DNA of 38,598 nt from Promethearchaeia archaeon. Lineage in GTDB: Archaea > Asgardarchaeota > Lokiarchaeia > Sigyniarchaeales > SOKP01. The notes beneath the pieces are model-generated. The model had not been told where the DNA came from and ran no database searches. It was given only the letters and a program-made list of their open reading frames with translations. The translations under genes and the position numbers were made by a program. The stretch covers positions 1-38,598 of the forward strand of contig JAHQWL010000050.1 in NCBI GenBank assembly GCA_029856155.1. The letters run 5' to 3'. Below, piece by piece: positions 7,878 to 16,814 of the stretch; the stretch's first letter is position 1; each line of letters starts with the position of its first letter.

Positions 7878-9446
7878 TTAGAGGTCAATTTGAGTATCGC
7901 ATACCCAACATGTTTCACCTTTCTTCTTTAAGGCAGTAGCACATTTCATACAATAATAGGTTTCACATTCAGGACATATATATACAGCCCCAGTAATTTT
8001 ACCTCTATGTACCAAACAGACATGAGATTCCTTTTCTACACTCACTTCAGCTTCAGTTTTTCGTATTTCTTTTTTTAATTTATGAGAGCTTAACAAATTT
8101 TTAGAATTTATTACTTTTCGAATAGATATTCTTTTGAAGATTGTCATTCCGACTATAATCATTAGAATAATTATACTAATCACTATTATTATAACAATTT
8201 CGGGGGGAGGTCCAGGGGGGATAGTATCATCTATACAGTTATTATTTTTAAATATATTTCCTTCGCAATCTACTTCAAATTTAGATTTATAATTATTATT
8301 GGCATTGCTACACACATCGTTATCAAATATATTATTATCATTAGATCTCACTAAATGAATGCCAATATCCGTATTATTAATTATGTAATTTCCTCTGATG
8401 TCTGTATTATTAGAATTTTCTAAATATATTCCTATCTCATTATTATCTACAATATTGCTACTGATAGAATTTCTATAGCAGTTAAGTGAATAAATTCCAT
8501 AATTGTTATAACTTAAATTGTTATTAGAAATTTCCTTAATATGACTACCTTTTAAATAAACCCCATAATTATTTTTTGTTAAATTATTTCTTGAGACTGT
8601 GCAATCGGGTGAATCTACAATGGATATTCCTACCTCATTGTTATAATCTATAAGATTTCCTATAATCCTGCTATTTTCTCCACTATATATATTTATTCCA
8701 GAATCGCTATTATTGTATATTCTATTTCCTGAAATGATGTTATTAATTCCAATCTCTAAATTTAATCCATCTAAAAGGTTATAACTCGCAATATTTCCAG
8801 AAATAATACTATAATGTACATTATATAAGCTTATTCCAATAAGATTATAATTAGCGATATTGCCTGTAATTTCGTTATGATTACTCATTCCATACAACTT
8901 CATCCCATAATTAGTGTTATTATTCAAAATATTTCCAGAAAGGTTGTTATACTCACTATAATATAAATATATCCCGTTTCCATTATTGTCTGAGCAGCTA
9001 TTATTAATTAATTTTCCATGGTCAACCCCCTCTAACTTGATTCCTCCATCTGTATCCGGATTAGATCCAGAATTATTTAATGTACAATTTCTAATTATAA
9101 AATATTCATCTGAATTTCTAATCGTGATACAACTGCCCAAACCTTGGCCGTCGATCGTAACATTTTCAATGAGGTAAGGATCGTTTAAAGTGCCTGATCC
9201 AGAACACCAGTCATATGTGGCTGCCGTTATTGACCAGTTTTTCGAGTGATTATCATCATCAATAGATATCGGAGTCCCAGTAAGATTCCAAAAACCTGAA
9301 GATTTTAGGTTCTTTTCTATTTGATCCTCAGGTTTAGCATTCATTTGTACTCTAGTTAAGCAAGAATATAAAATAACTGAATTTATCAAAACCGAAAAAA
9401 AAGTGATAGCTACAATGGTAAAGATAATCCCTTTATTTGATTTCAT
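7878..9446 (-). CDS. Surface beta-helix (NosD-like) protein with cytosolic zinc module
   Basis: A 522-residue protein. A signal-anchor helix lies at about 8-27. A right-handed parallel beta-helix built of Asn-rich PbH1/NosD-type coils (repeats like NNNYGIYLxxSxxNxIxGN) covers about 85-390. A proline hinge (TIPPGPPPE) and a membrane helix at about 415-440 follow. The C-terminal zinc module has C477, H480, C491, C494, C499, C502, C513 and C516 (CLVH, CPEC, CMKC, CWVC). NosD-like repeats are known from carbohydrate-binding or -cleaving and copper-related proteins, so function cannot be set from the repeats alone. The zinc module matches that of the unrelated 7TM protein at 3801-4872, which suggests a shared intracellular partner. 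Confidence 0.85.
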   Translation of the reverse strand: MKSNKGIIFTIVAITFFSVLINSVILYSCLTRVQMNAKPEDQIEKNLKSSGFWNLTGTPISIDDDNHSKNWSITAATYDWCSGSGTLNDPYLIENVTIDGQGLGSCITIRNSDEYFIIRNCTLNNSGSNPDTDGGIKLEGVDHGKLINNSCSDNNGNGIYLYYSEYNNLSGNILNNNTNYGMKLYGMSNHNEITGNIANYNLIGISLYNVHYSIISGNIASYNLLDGLNLEIGINNIISGNRIYNNSDSGINIYSGENSRIIGNLIDYNNEVGISIVDSPDCTVSRNNLTKNNYGVYLKGSHIKEISNNNLSYNNYGIYSLNCYRNSISSNIVDNNEIGIYLENSNNTDIRGNYIINNTDIGIHLVRSNDNNIFDNDVCSNANNNYKSKFEVDCEGNIFKNNNCIDDTIPPGPPPEIVIIIVISIIILMIIVGMTIFKRISIRKVINSKNLLSSHKLKKEIRKTEAEVSVEKESHVCLVHRGKITGAVYICPECETYYCMKCATALKKKGETCWVCDTQIDL

Positions 9447-9670
9447 GAAAATCTTAATTTATCAATAAAATAATTCTACAATTTAATTGACGTATTTGTA
9501 TTTTCTTAAGATTATCTTATTACCCGTACTTTTAAAAACTTAATGAAAATGGTTAATCATAAAAAAATAGTTAAATTTATTAGTAGTATTAATACAGCTA
9601 AAAAAACAAATATGTTCTACACTAGTTATTAATTTTCTAGATTCTTTTAATTTCTAAAATTTAATTATAT

Positions 9671-10411
9671 CTAACTTTTTGTAAAAAAATCTTGATATTC
9701 AGTTCTCATTACTTTTTTATTAAGCTTCCCTACGCTAGTTCTAGGAATTGAATCTACAAATAAAATTTCTTCAGGTAATTGCCATTTAGTGAAGTTCTTA
9801 GCAAGATATCCTTGGATTTCTTCTTTTTTCATTGATCGAAATCCTTCTCGTAAACCAATTAATGCTAAGGGTCTTTCGTCCCATTTTGGATGAGGAATAC
9901 TAATCACTGCAGCTTCAAGGATTCTTGGATGATTTAATAAAGAATTTTCCATGTCGATTGAGCTAATCCACTCTCCACTGCTTTTAATTACATCTTTTAT
10001 TCTATCAGTTATTTTAAGATATCCTTCAGAGTCAATACAACCCGCATCACCACTCCTAAAGTATCCATCTTCAGTAAAACAATTCATTGTATGAGGTGCC
10101 TTATAGTAATTTGTAGTAACCCAAGGTCCACGGAAAAGAACTTCACCTGAAGATTTACCATCATGAGGTAGTTCATTACCATTCTCATCGACAACTTTTA
10201 CATCAAGCCCAGAAACGATTATACCTTGTTTTTTCTTGAGTTCCCATAGTTCTTCTTCTGGAAGTTCTTTTTTAAGCCATGGCTTAAATGAATTTAGGGT
10301 ACTATTTGACATAGCCTCAGTAGAACCATAAGAATGAATTATTTCTCCTCCTGTTTCATCCCAAAAATCACGCATTAATGCAATTGGTGGTTCAGAGCCA
10401 CCACAGATCAA
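9671..10411 (-). CDS. Acyl-CoA ligase, C-terminal part after an in-frame stop
   Basis: This is the C-terminal 246 residues of an AMP-forming acyl-CoA synthetase: GSTEAMSN near the A5 motif, RSGDAGCIDSEGYLKITDR with the conserved Asp and hinge, and SVGKLNKK with the catalytic lysine. The frame is open upstream from 10438 and reads KKPDFCGARLICGGSEPP, which is the expected sequence joining the N-terminal part. It lies in the same frame as the N-terminal part, separated only by a TAA at 10439-10441. The TTG at 10411 falls inside the conserved GARLICGGS region, so it is not a natural gene start. Confidence 0.8.
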   Translation of the reverse strand: MICGGSEPPIALMRDFWDETGGEIIHSYGSTEAMSNSTLNSFKPWLKKELPEEELWELKKKQGIIVSGLDVKVVDENGNELPHDGKSSGEVLFRGPWVTTNYYKAPHTMNCFTEDGYFRSGDAGCIDSEGYLKITDRIKDVIKSSGEWISSIDMENSLLNHPRILEAAVISIPHPKWDERPLALIGLREGFRSMKKEEIQGYLAKNFTKWQLPEEILFVDSIPRTSVGKLNKKVMRTEYQDFFTKS

Positions 10412-10438
10412 ACGAGCACCACAAAAATCGGGTTTTTT

Positions 10439-11338
10439 TTACATTTTTTTAATAACTTCTAGCATTGCCATAAAAACAGCGGGAACACCCCCAGTTAGAG
10501 ATACTTTCTCTTGGACCATAATTTTAGTAAGTTCTTCGACATTATTCAAATTCCACTTTCCTGAAAAAATTAATTTAGCTCCAACATAAGTAGCAGCATG
10601 CGGCATCGACCACCCTAGAACATGGAACATAGGTACTAACTGTAAAACAACATCATTTATAGTAAATGAAAAATAAGCCGCAAACATCATAGTTTGCAAA
10701 TACAAATTTCGATGAGAGTAATAAACACCTTTAGGTTTTCCTGTAGTACCTGTAGTATAACAAGCCGCATAAGCCGAATTTTCATCTAAATTTAGCCATT
10801 TATATTTTGGAATGGCTTTACTCAAGATTTCTTCATAACTATAAATTGGATTTAGATTAGTCTCTACATCCTTTAAATTCTTATCAGTGATAATAATATA
10901 ACCTTTTACTTTATCACATAAATTTGCTATATTTTCTGCTATTTGGATTAAATCTTCATCAACAATAATATACTTTGTTTCAGAATGATTTATAATATAG
11001 GCTAAATCATGAGGAGCTAGACGTAAATTCAAGGTAACCATTACTGCGCCTATACCTGGTAATCCGTAATATATCTCATAATGTTGATGTGTATTCCATG
11101 CCAAAACACCGACACGGTCAGCTACTTTAACTCCAATTGATTCTAATGCATTTGCTAGTCGTTGCACTCTTTCATATGATTCTTTATATGTATATCGAAA
11201 AAGAGTACCATCAAATTTTCTACTTATTATCTCTTGTCTTGCAAAATTTCTAGCCCCATGTTTCATGAAATTTATAACGTTTAATTGGTAAATAGTTCCT
11301 CCTTCAGTTTCAGCTGGAAATCCTTTAATCAATTTCAT
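10439..11338 (-). CDS. Long/medium-chain acyl-CoA ligase, N-terminal part
   Basis: These 299 residues of an AMP-binding (acyl-CoA synthetase, ANL superfamily) enzyme carry the P-loop YTTGTTGKPKGV at about 194-205 and typical upstream motifs (RVGVLAWNTHQHYEIYYGLP). The frame ends EVIKKM then TAA inside a run of A residues, and resumes in frame after the stop. The whole locus 9671-11338 would give about 555 residues, a normal length, with a single nonsense codon. It should activate a fatty or aromatic acid to its CoA thioester if intact. The homopolymer setting makes a sequencing error or a recent mutation equally plausible. Confidence 0.8.
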   Translation of the reverse strand: MKLIKGFPAETEGGTIYQLNVINFMKHGARNFARQEIISRKFDGTLFRYTYKESYERVQRLANALESIGVKVADRVGVLAWNTHQHYEIYYGLPGIGAVMVTLNLRLAPHDLAYIINHSETKYIIVDEDLIQIAENIANLCDKVKGYIIITDKNLKDVETNLNPIYSYEEILSKAIPKYKWLNLDENSAYAACYTTGTTGKPKGVYYSHRNLYLQTMMFAAYFSFTINDVVLQLVPMFHVLGWSMPHAATYVGAKLIFSGKWNLNNVEELTKIMVQEKVSLTGGVPAVFMAMLEVIKKM

Positions 11339-11520
11339 AATACTCTCACCTCAAATTCTTAATAATGACTATTATTAGTTTTTTTTAATTTATTCTATAA
11401 TTAATGATTTTCCGTGAATATAAATAGAATTCTAACAATAAATCTAAAATGAATTTTTATCTCTGGTAAAAAAACCTTCTAAATGTTGAGAAAATTATCA
11501 CTATCGCAATTCTGATGATT

Positions 11521-11955
11521 TTAAAGGATTTCTTCTACTTGCTTAAGACTCTTTATTTTGTCTTTCAAGGATGAAGGAAGTTTTTTAATGATTTTCTCAT
11601 CAGCAGTACAAAAGATTTTATCTAAACTTATACTTAATCCGAGATAGGAGGCATCATAAATTGATATTTCATGTTCAACAGCAACTTTAATCATTTGTTT
11701 TCGTATTTTATTTTTAATAGTTATTACTTTAAATCCATAATTCTCTAGACTCTCTCCAGCATCGTTTAGTTCACTTGGATTAAATAATTGACTATACTTC
11801 AATGCATTCAAGACTTCAAAGTATAATAATGATGGAATAATTAATTCAATTTTGTTTTCTATGAACTTATCTCGAAGAAATATTGCTTTATCTGAATCAA
11901 TTTCTTCTATAAACCACTTGACCACTACACTAGCATCAATGACTATTTCACTCAT
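11521..11955 (-). CDS. vapC: PIN-domain ribonuclease toxin (VapC-like)
   Basis: A 144-residue PIN-domain protein. The first acidic residue is in IVIDASVVVKWF near the N-terminus. Central acidic positions (YFEVLNAL) and the later IYDASYLGLSISLDKIFCTADEKI block supply the remaining metal-binding Asp/Glu residues. PIN toxins cleave RNA using Mg2+. It follows the ribbon-helix-helix gene by 21 bases on the same strand, the usual antitoxin-toxin order. No target can be inferred. Confidence 0.88.
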   Translation of the reverse strand: MSEIVIDASVVVKWFIEEIDSDKAIFLRDKFIENKIELIIPSLLYFEVLNALKYSQLFNPSELNDAGESLENYGFKVITIKNKIRKQMIKVAVEHEISIYDASYLGLSISLDKIFCTADEKIIKKLPSSLKDKIKSLKQVEEIL

Positions 11956-11976
11956 CTAACTTACACTCGCTTTTTC

Positions 11977-12207
11977 TTAATGTCTTTCTTCCCTGAATTT
12001 TCGAATAATTTCTACGCTATTATAATTTTCAGGAGCTATTTTCCGAATCTTTTCGTTCAACAAAACAGCTTTAGCTTTATTATTCTCAGTCTCATTCTGA
12101 ATTTCTGATTTAATCGCTTTTCGAATAATTTCGCTCCAATTAAGATGTTTGAGCGAATCCATCTTCTTTTTTAATTCAGGATCAATTCGTACACTTATGT
12201 TTGTCAT
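11977..12207 (-). CDS. vapB: Ribbon-helix-helix antitoxin (VapB-like)
   Basis: A 76-residue protein whose N-terminus (TNISVRIDPELKKKMDSLK, then LNWSEIIRKAIKSEI) has the strand-helix-helix pattern of CopG/MetJ-type DNA-binding antitoxins. The charged C-terminal half should wrap the partner toxin. It lies directly upstream of the PIN gene and probably represses their shared promoter just upstream of 12207. Confidence 0.82.
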   Translation of the reverse strand: MTNISVRIDPELKKKMDSLKHLNWSEIIRKAIKSEIQNETENNKAKAVLLNEKIRKIAPENYNSVEIIRKFREERH

Positions 12208-12306
12208 ATTGTATCAGTATATACATGTATTACGTATATATAAATATTTCTTATAAAAAATATTGAAACTAAATGTAAATTCAATAAATAAGGATATGTG
12301 TTGTTA

Positions 12307-14553
12307 TTAAAACCTAACCTCACATCTGTCAGAATCGCAAAACTTTTCTCCTATAGCCCGATCTCTTGTTTCATCTAAGTTAAATGATTTAAGTTTAGAG
12401 GTAATTTCTTCATATTGCTCTTTAGTAATTTCTTCATAAGGAGCTTGTTTATACCCGTGTTCCTTTATTGGTAAGAAACTTACACTTTTAAGCTTATCTT
12501 CGTAACATTCAAGAACATGCTTGATTTGATCTGCTTCGTCTTCTTGGAATGTTATCGTAATTGATACTTGATTGTCTGACCAGTATTTTTGGTAAGCTGC
12601 AGCATTCTCAGCTTGTTCCCATATTGAAACTTCATTTTTAGAACGATCAAAAAATCTTTCGTGAATTGGAAATTCTGCTACTACTGTATTGGGTGAATAT
12701 AAGTCATCTTCAATTTTATATCCAGCACTTTTAATATGTTTAATAAGATCGGAATTCTTGGATAAACGAATTCTCCTAATATAATATTCTGAGTGGGGAT
12801 AGTGAATTCCAGGGGGAACTCCCGGAAGTAGGCTCACTGTACCACTTGGTTTTACTGTCGTTATTTTAATTGAGCGTGGAATGCAAAGCCACCCCGAATA
12901 TTGTTCATCTAATTCTTGTAGATAATTATAAGCTCTGCTACACCATTCTAAGATTTTTCGTCTTCCATGTCTCACAAAAGCTTCAATTATTCCCGTCTGT
13001 GAAATACCCATCCGCCTATTCTTTAGCATTACAGCATTTGTTTCTTGCCAATGAGTATTTACTAAAGTTACTGACTTCGAATAGAGATACGCATATTTCA
13101 AAGTCTCTTGAAATTCTTCATATGATTCATGCCTAGAAGGAAAGGTCTCCACAAGACAACATAATTCAAAAGATTCTAAAGTTTGTTCTCCACAGGGATT
13201 AACTCCTGCTGCTTTCTTATCTTTAAAATCAGGTGAGTCTCCCATTCTTGAATAAGCTTTAGCATTTTCTAGCCAAAATACTCCAGGTTCTCCATTTACT
13301 GCGATTTGGTTTGCGATAAATGAATAATCCAAGCCCTTAACCGCAAAAACTGAGTTATTGCTTGCCCACCTATGAGAATATAAAGCTTCTTCATTTTGTT
13401 TACAGGTTACAAAATCCAAGTCTGTAGGATCACCTAAAGCGATCTCAGCACTCCTACGTACATTTCCCGCTACTACACATTTCCCTATATAATTCATAAT
13501 ATCTACAATATCAACAGAAGTAATTTTTTCTCCTATACGAGATTTTAAAATCTTTTGAACATCTTCTAACATTTGCTTTAAAGGCTCAGGCCCAGAAGCA
13601 ATCCCTCCGAATCCTCGTATTGGCTTTCCCGCAGATCTGATTAAGCTAAAATTATAATGAGGTGCTTGTTTCCCTAAAAAGTATGCTTCTAACATCAATT
13701 TTAAGGATTCAACCCATCCTTCTCTACTATCAGGCAATTGAAATTCGAAATGTCCTTCTTTAGGTTGCTTTATTGTAATTTTTCCAGCACCCTTGGTATC
13801 AAATCCAACTCCAACACCAAGCATCAAGGCATCCATCACAAATTCAAAAGCTTTTGAATATTTTAAATTAATATCTTCTGTAGATGCGAAACCACAGTTA
13901 TTAAGGGACATTGACCCATGGCGAGCTATGAATTCTGTACCCATCATCCATAACCCTCGGCCTGGTGGCAGAAATTTAAAATTCCATATTTTTTCAAACA
14001 TTATCTGTGCCGATTTTTGTGCTTTCTCATCACTCCAAGGTAAACTCAATTTTATGCAATGTTCTTTCTGAATTGAATAGCATCCTTCTACGACCCTCCT
14101 AATTGTTTCCCAAAATTCTTCCTTTCTATTTTCTTTTTCAATTATTCTTGCATAGGTACGCTTATAAGTTATGTATCCTAAGGGACCCCAATCAGGTTGT
14201 TTTCCTTTGAATTTCTCTAAAAACTCCTCTTCAAGTTTAAATGAAATATTCTCTAAATTAATTGCTCGGGCAAATAAATTTCTATATTTGTTTAAATGTC
14301 TTTGAGTTAACTCAACACATACTAACTCACGTATATAATTTGTTGTAATCTCTTTGACTCCTAGACCAATTATTTTTCGAATGACATCTTCAGCAACTTT
14401 TTCCGCTATGTGTATATCCAACCCAGTTTCTTTGTTCAAAATTTTAGCGATGCTATTTTCATCAAATTTTTTCTTCTCTCCTTTAGAATTAATAACATGT
14501 TTAGGATATAAATCTATTAACGAAAACGAATTGTTGGGCATTTTCTTCATCAT
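12307..14553 (-). CDS. nrdJ: Adenosylcobalamin-dependent ribonucleoside-triphosphate reductase (class II)
   Basis: A 748-residue monomeric class II reductase that makes deoxyribonucleotides using B12 rather than oxygen. An ATP-cone lies at about 15-95 (KKKFDENSIAKIL, then RHLNKYRNLFARA). The active-site cysteines are C220 (NNCGF) and C465 (FELCC) as the redox pair, and C454 (NPCGE) as the thiyl radical site. The spacing of C454 to C465 equals that of C408 to C419 in the Lactobacillus leichmannii enzyme. The C-terminal shuttle pair C739/C744 (CDSDRC) is C-x4-C, again like that enzyme. The length is complete. I saw no cobalamin riboswitch upstream, nor any other nrd gene nearby. Confidence 0.95.
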   Translation of the reverse strand: MMKKMPNNSFSLIDLYPKHVINSKGEKKKFDENSIAKILNKETGLDIHIAEKVAEDVIRKIIGLGVKEITTNYIRELVCVELTQRHLNKYRNLFARAINLENISFKLEEEFLEKFKGKQPDWGPLGYITYKRTYARIIEKENRKEEFWETIRRVVEGCYSIQKEHCIKLSLPWSDEKAQKSAQIMFEKIWNFKFLPPGRGLWMMGTEFIARHGSMSLNNCGFASTEDINLKYSKAFEFVMDALMLGVGVGFDTKGAGKITIKQPKEGHFEFQLPDSREGWVESLKLMLEAYFLGKQAPHYNFSLIRSAGKPIRGFGGIASGPEPLKQMLEDVQKILKSRIGEKITSVDIVDIMNYIGKCVVAGNVRRSAEIALGDPTDLDFVTCKQNEEALYSHRWASNNSVFAVKGLDYSFIANQIAVNGEPGVFWLENAKAYSRMGDSPDFKDKKAAGVNPCGEQTLESFELCCLVETFPSRHESYEEFQETLKYAYLYSKSVTLVNTHWQETNAVMLKNRRMGISQTGIIEAFVRHGRRKILEWCSRAYNYLQELDEQYSGWLCIPRSIKITTVKPSGTVSLLPGVPPGIHYPHSEYYIRRIRLSKNSDLIKHIKSAGYKIEDDLYSPNTVVAEFPIHERFFDRSKNEVSIWEQAENAAAYQKYWSDNQVSITITFQEDEADQIKHVLECYEDKLKSVSFLPIKEHGYKQAPYEEITKEQYEEITSKLKSFNLDETRDRAIGEKFCDSDRCEVRF

Positions 14554-14980
14554 TGATTTTGTAAAATATTATTATTGTAATTTTATCGGCTAAATTAGTT
14601 ATTTACTAATTTATAATGCCTTAACCGTCCTATAAACTTATGATTTCTTTTAATTTAAAATTAATGTTTACTTTATATTAAGCTATTGATTAAGCTCTTT
14701 AATGTTTGCTTATTTATTGCTTGATAAATCTATGGAATATACACAAATTTGTACATATATTTTTATTGATTTTGTTTAATAAATTCCTTGATAAATTTTC
14801 GTCGAAATTATGTCGCTGTTTCTATATAAATAGAATATACTGTTATATTTAAACAAAAATTCAGATTTGAATTATTAATTTTTGAATATTTGCTAAATTA
14901 GATAGAGATAAAAAATTATTAGACTGTAATGCTATATTTATAATTAGTTAATTATGAATGTGAAATAATATTTGTAAATT
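14554..14980. other. Divergent intergenic region holding the left copy of a 35-bp repeat
   Basis: About 430 AT-rich bases lie between the starts of nrdJ (leftward) and the MNT gene (rightward). It contains the left 35-bp direct repeat (14849-14883). A TATATTTATAA stretch at about 14932-14942 is a possible TATA region for the MNT gene. I see no open frame of note and no riboswitch. Confidence 0.5.
14849..14883. repeat. 35-bp direct repeat, left copy, with palindromic core
   Basis: This matches 15872-15906 with two mismatches. The core AATTCA-GATT-TGAATT (14858-14873) is a perfect 6-bp inverted repeat around a 4-base spacer. It lies about 100 bases upstream of the MNT start. It may be an operator or a boundary left by module insertion. 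Confidence 0.8.
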
Positions 14981-15421
14981 ATGATAGAACGAGAAAGACA
15001 TAGGATAATATCGATAACTGAACTGGAAAAGATAATAAATATTGTGTTTAATAATCGAGAAGAAGTTCTACTGTGTTATTTGTTTGGGTCTTATGTATTA
15101 GGTAACAGATCTGAATTTAGTGACATAGATCTTGGAATTCTTTTAGATAGTACATTTAAAAAACATTATTTATATCTAGTTGATTTAAGTTTGGAAATAG
15201 AGAAAGAATTTGAACATAAAATCGAGATAGATTTATGTATTTTAAACAGCGTTACACCTCGATTTTTATATAATGTTATAAAAACAGGATGTGTTATTCA
15301 TTCCAAAAATGAAACATTGCAGCATGAGTTTGAAATAAAAGTTTTATACGATTATTTAGAGATAAAACCATTTTTAGATATGTATGATAAAATGACAGTA
15401 ATGGATGTGCTTAAGGATTAA
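14981..15421 (+). CDS. mntA: MNT-type nucleotidyltransferase antitoxin (MntA-like)
   Basis: A 146-residue minimal nucleotidyltransferase. The diagnostic GSX10DXD motif is intact: GSYVLGNRSEFSDIDLGILL at about residues 35-54. A third acidic strand (KIEIDLCILN) follows. Proteins of this family AMPylate the tyrosine of the partner HEPN toxin, as shown for the Shewanella MntA-HepT pair, and so neutralise it. The gene overlaps the HEPN gene by 17 bases. ATG 14981 follows a GTGAAA about 20 bases upstream. Confidence 0.9.
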   Translation: MIERERHRIISITELEKIINIVFNNREEVLLCYLFGSYVLGNRSEFSDIDLGILLDSTFKKHYLYLVDLSLEIEKEFEHKIEIDLCILNSVTPRFLYNVIKTGCVIHSKNETLQHEFEIKVLYDYLEIKPFLDMYDKMTVMDVLKD

Positions 15422-15875
15422 ATTAAATCGGGATTTAATTTTAACTAGATTTAATAAATTAGATCAATTAATGGAAAATCTACTCGAACTTAAAGAGATC
15501 GGAAAAGAAGACTTCCTTTCTAACTATAAAAATTATTTCACGGCACAGAGAGCCTTAGAAATTTCTATAAATATATGTATTGACATTGGAAATCATATTG
15601 TGACACTCAATAATAAAGAAAAACCTGAAACATTTACTGATATAATAGAAATCTTAGCTAAGCATGAAATTATAAGTAATGAATTAAAAACTCACTTTAT
15701 TAAAATGGTAAGATTCCGTAATTTATTAGGGCATTTTTATTTAGAAATTGATAATAATATTATCTACAATATCTTACAGAACAATTTGAAAAATTTTGAT
15801 TCTTTTAAAGAAGCAATATTGAGAAAATTCAAAAATAATTTATTAGGAAATTCGAACAAAGAAAATTCTACTTAA
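15405..15875 (+). CDS. hepT: HEPN toxin ribonuclease (HepT-like)
   Basis: A 156-residue all-helical HEPN (DUF86) protein. It has the full catalytic motif RX4HXY as RNLLGHFY at about residues 105-112. The tyrosine is the AMPylation target in characterised pairs. The N-terminus (LNRDLILTRFNKLDQLMENL) is typical of the family. Its ATG overlaps the 3' end of the MNT gene, so the two are translationally coupled. The stop codon TAA (15873-15875) falls inside the right 35-bp repeat. Confidence 0.9.
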   Translation: MCLRIKLNRDLILTRFNKLDQLMENLLELKEIGKEDFLSNYKNYFTAQRALEISINICIDIGNHIVTLNNKEKPETFTDIIEILAKHEIISNELKTHFIKMVRFRNLLGHFYLEIDNNIIYNILQNNLKNFDSFKEAILRKFKNNLLGNSNKENST

Positions 15876-15906
15876 ACGAAAATTCAGATTTGAATTACTA
15901 ATTTTT
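15872..15906. repeat. 35-bp direct repeat, right copy
   Basis: The second copy of the repeat at 14849-14883, with 33 of 35 bases identical and the same palindromic core (15881-15896). It begins one base before the HepT stop codon, so the pair of repeats brackets exactly the toxin-antitoxin module, 1,023 bases apart. Confidence 0.8.
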
Positions 15907-15989
15907 AATTAATTTTATTTTTATAAGATAAAACAATAAAAAGACTATTCAATTATTAAAATTACAAAATTAAATATATAAGATAAAAA

Positions 15990-16814
15990 ATGACAATAGT
16001 AAATATGTTCGTTATCATAGGATACTCTGCTTTGTTTCTTTTAGTATATCTTATAATAGCTTTTATAGTAGGAACAATTAAAAAAAATAATGGTATTATG
16101 GACATCTTCTATGGGCCTGGATATTCTGTAGTTGCCTTAACAAGCGTAATCTACTACTTTATTTTAAATAATGCTGTAAATATTCGCCAAATTGTAGTTA
16201 CAATTTTAGTAATCATATGGTCAATAAGACTTGCTTCATATGTCTTTATTAGAAACCGAGGGAAGCCAGAAGATTACAGATATAAAGCAATGAGAGAAAG
16301 ATGGAAAACTAATATCCTACTGAAAAGTTTGATAAGAGTCTACATTTTTCAAGGGATTGTGATCTTTATAGTAGCTTTCCCCGTTTGGTTTGTCAATATG
16401 AGTCCAAACCCTGTATTGGTAAGCTTTTTAGACTTTATCGGAATTACTTTATTGATTGGCTTAATAGTATGGCTAATAGGATTCTTATTTGAAACATTTG
16501 GAGATTATCAACTCTATAAATTCAAACAAGATCCAAATAATAAAGGAAAAGTATTAGATCAAGGATTATGGAAATATACGCAGCATCCTAACTATTTTGG
16601 TGAAGTCACTCAATGGTGGGGAATTTATATCATTGCTTTAGCGGTACCCTGGGGGTGGATTTCAATTTTTGGACCGATTTTCATCACTTATATGATTATT
16701 AAAGTATCAGGGATAAAACTTCTTGATAGACATTATGAAGGTGATGATATCTATGCTGATTATAAAAAAAGAACCAGCTTATTTTTTCCTTGGTTTCCAA
16801 AAAAGAAAAATTAA
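15990..16814 (+). CDS. DUF1295 / steroid 5-alpha-reductase-like membrane protein
   Basis: A 274-residue polytopic membrane protein. The C-terminal signature KYTQHPNYFGEVTQWWGIY, followed by a YADYKKRTSLFFPWFP ending, is typical of DUF1295, a family related to steroid 5-alpha reductases and isoprenylcysteine methyltransferases. LDQGLWKYTQHP is the usual cytosolic cofactor-side loop. Six or seven helices are evident. The likely role is reduction or methylation of a lipid or isoprenoid; the substrate is not inferable. It ends overlapping by four bases the stop of the convergent gene. Confidence 0.85.
   Translation: MTIVNMFVIIGYSALFLLVYLIIAFIVGTIKKNNGIMDIFYGPGYSVVALTSVIYYFILNNAVNIRQIVVTILVIIWSIRLASYVFIRNRGKPEDYRYKAMRERWKTNILLKSLIRVYIFQGIVIFIVAFPVWFVNMSPNPVLVSFLDFIGITLLIGLIVWLIGFLFETFGDYQLYKFKQDPNNKGKVLDQGLWKYTQHPNYFGEVTQWWGIYIIALAVPWGWISIFGPIFITYMIIKVSGIKLLDRHYEGDDIYADYKKRTSLFFPWFPKKKN

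Noticed and set aside
10409..10411. TTG as the start of an independent gene for the ligase C-terminal half
   Set aside because: It lies inside the conserved GARLICGGS motif and the frame is open upstream to the TAA, so it is not a natural start.
10439..10441. Stop-codon recoding in the acyl-CoA ligase
   Set aside because: The codon is TAA, which is not used for selenocysteine or pyrrolysine, and the residue expected there is not a catalytic Cys or Lys.
14554..14980. Cobalamin riboswitch upstream of the B12-dependent reductase
   Set aside because: No B12-box-like conserved core or long-range structure was recognised; the region is low-complexity AT-rich.
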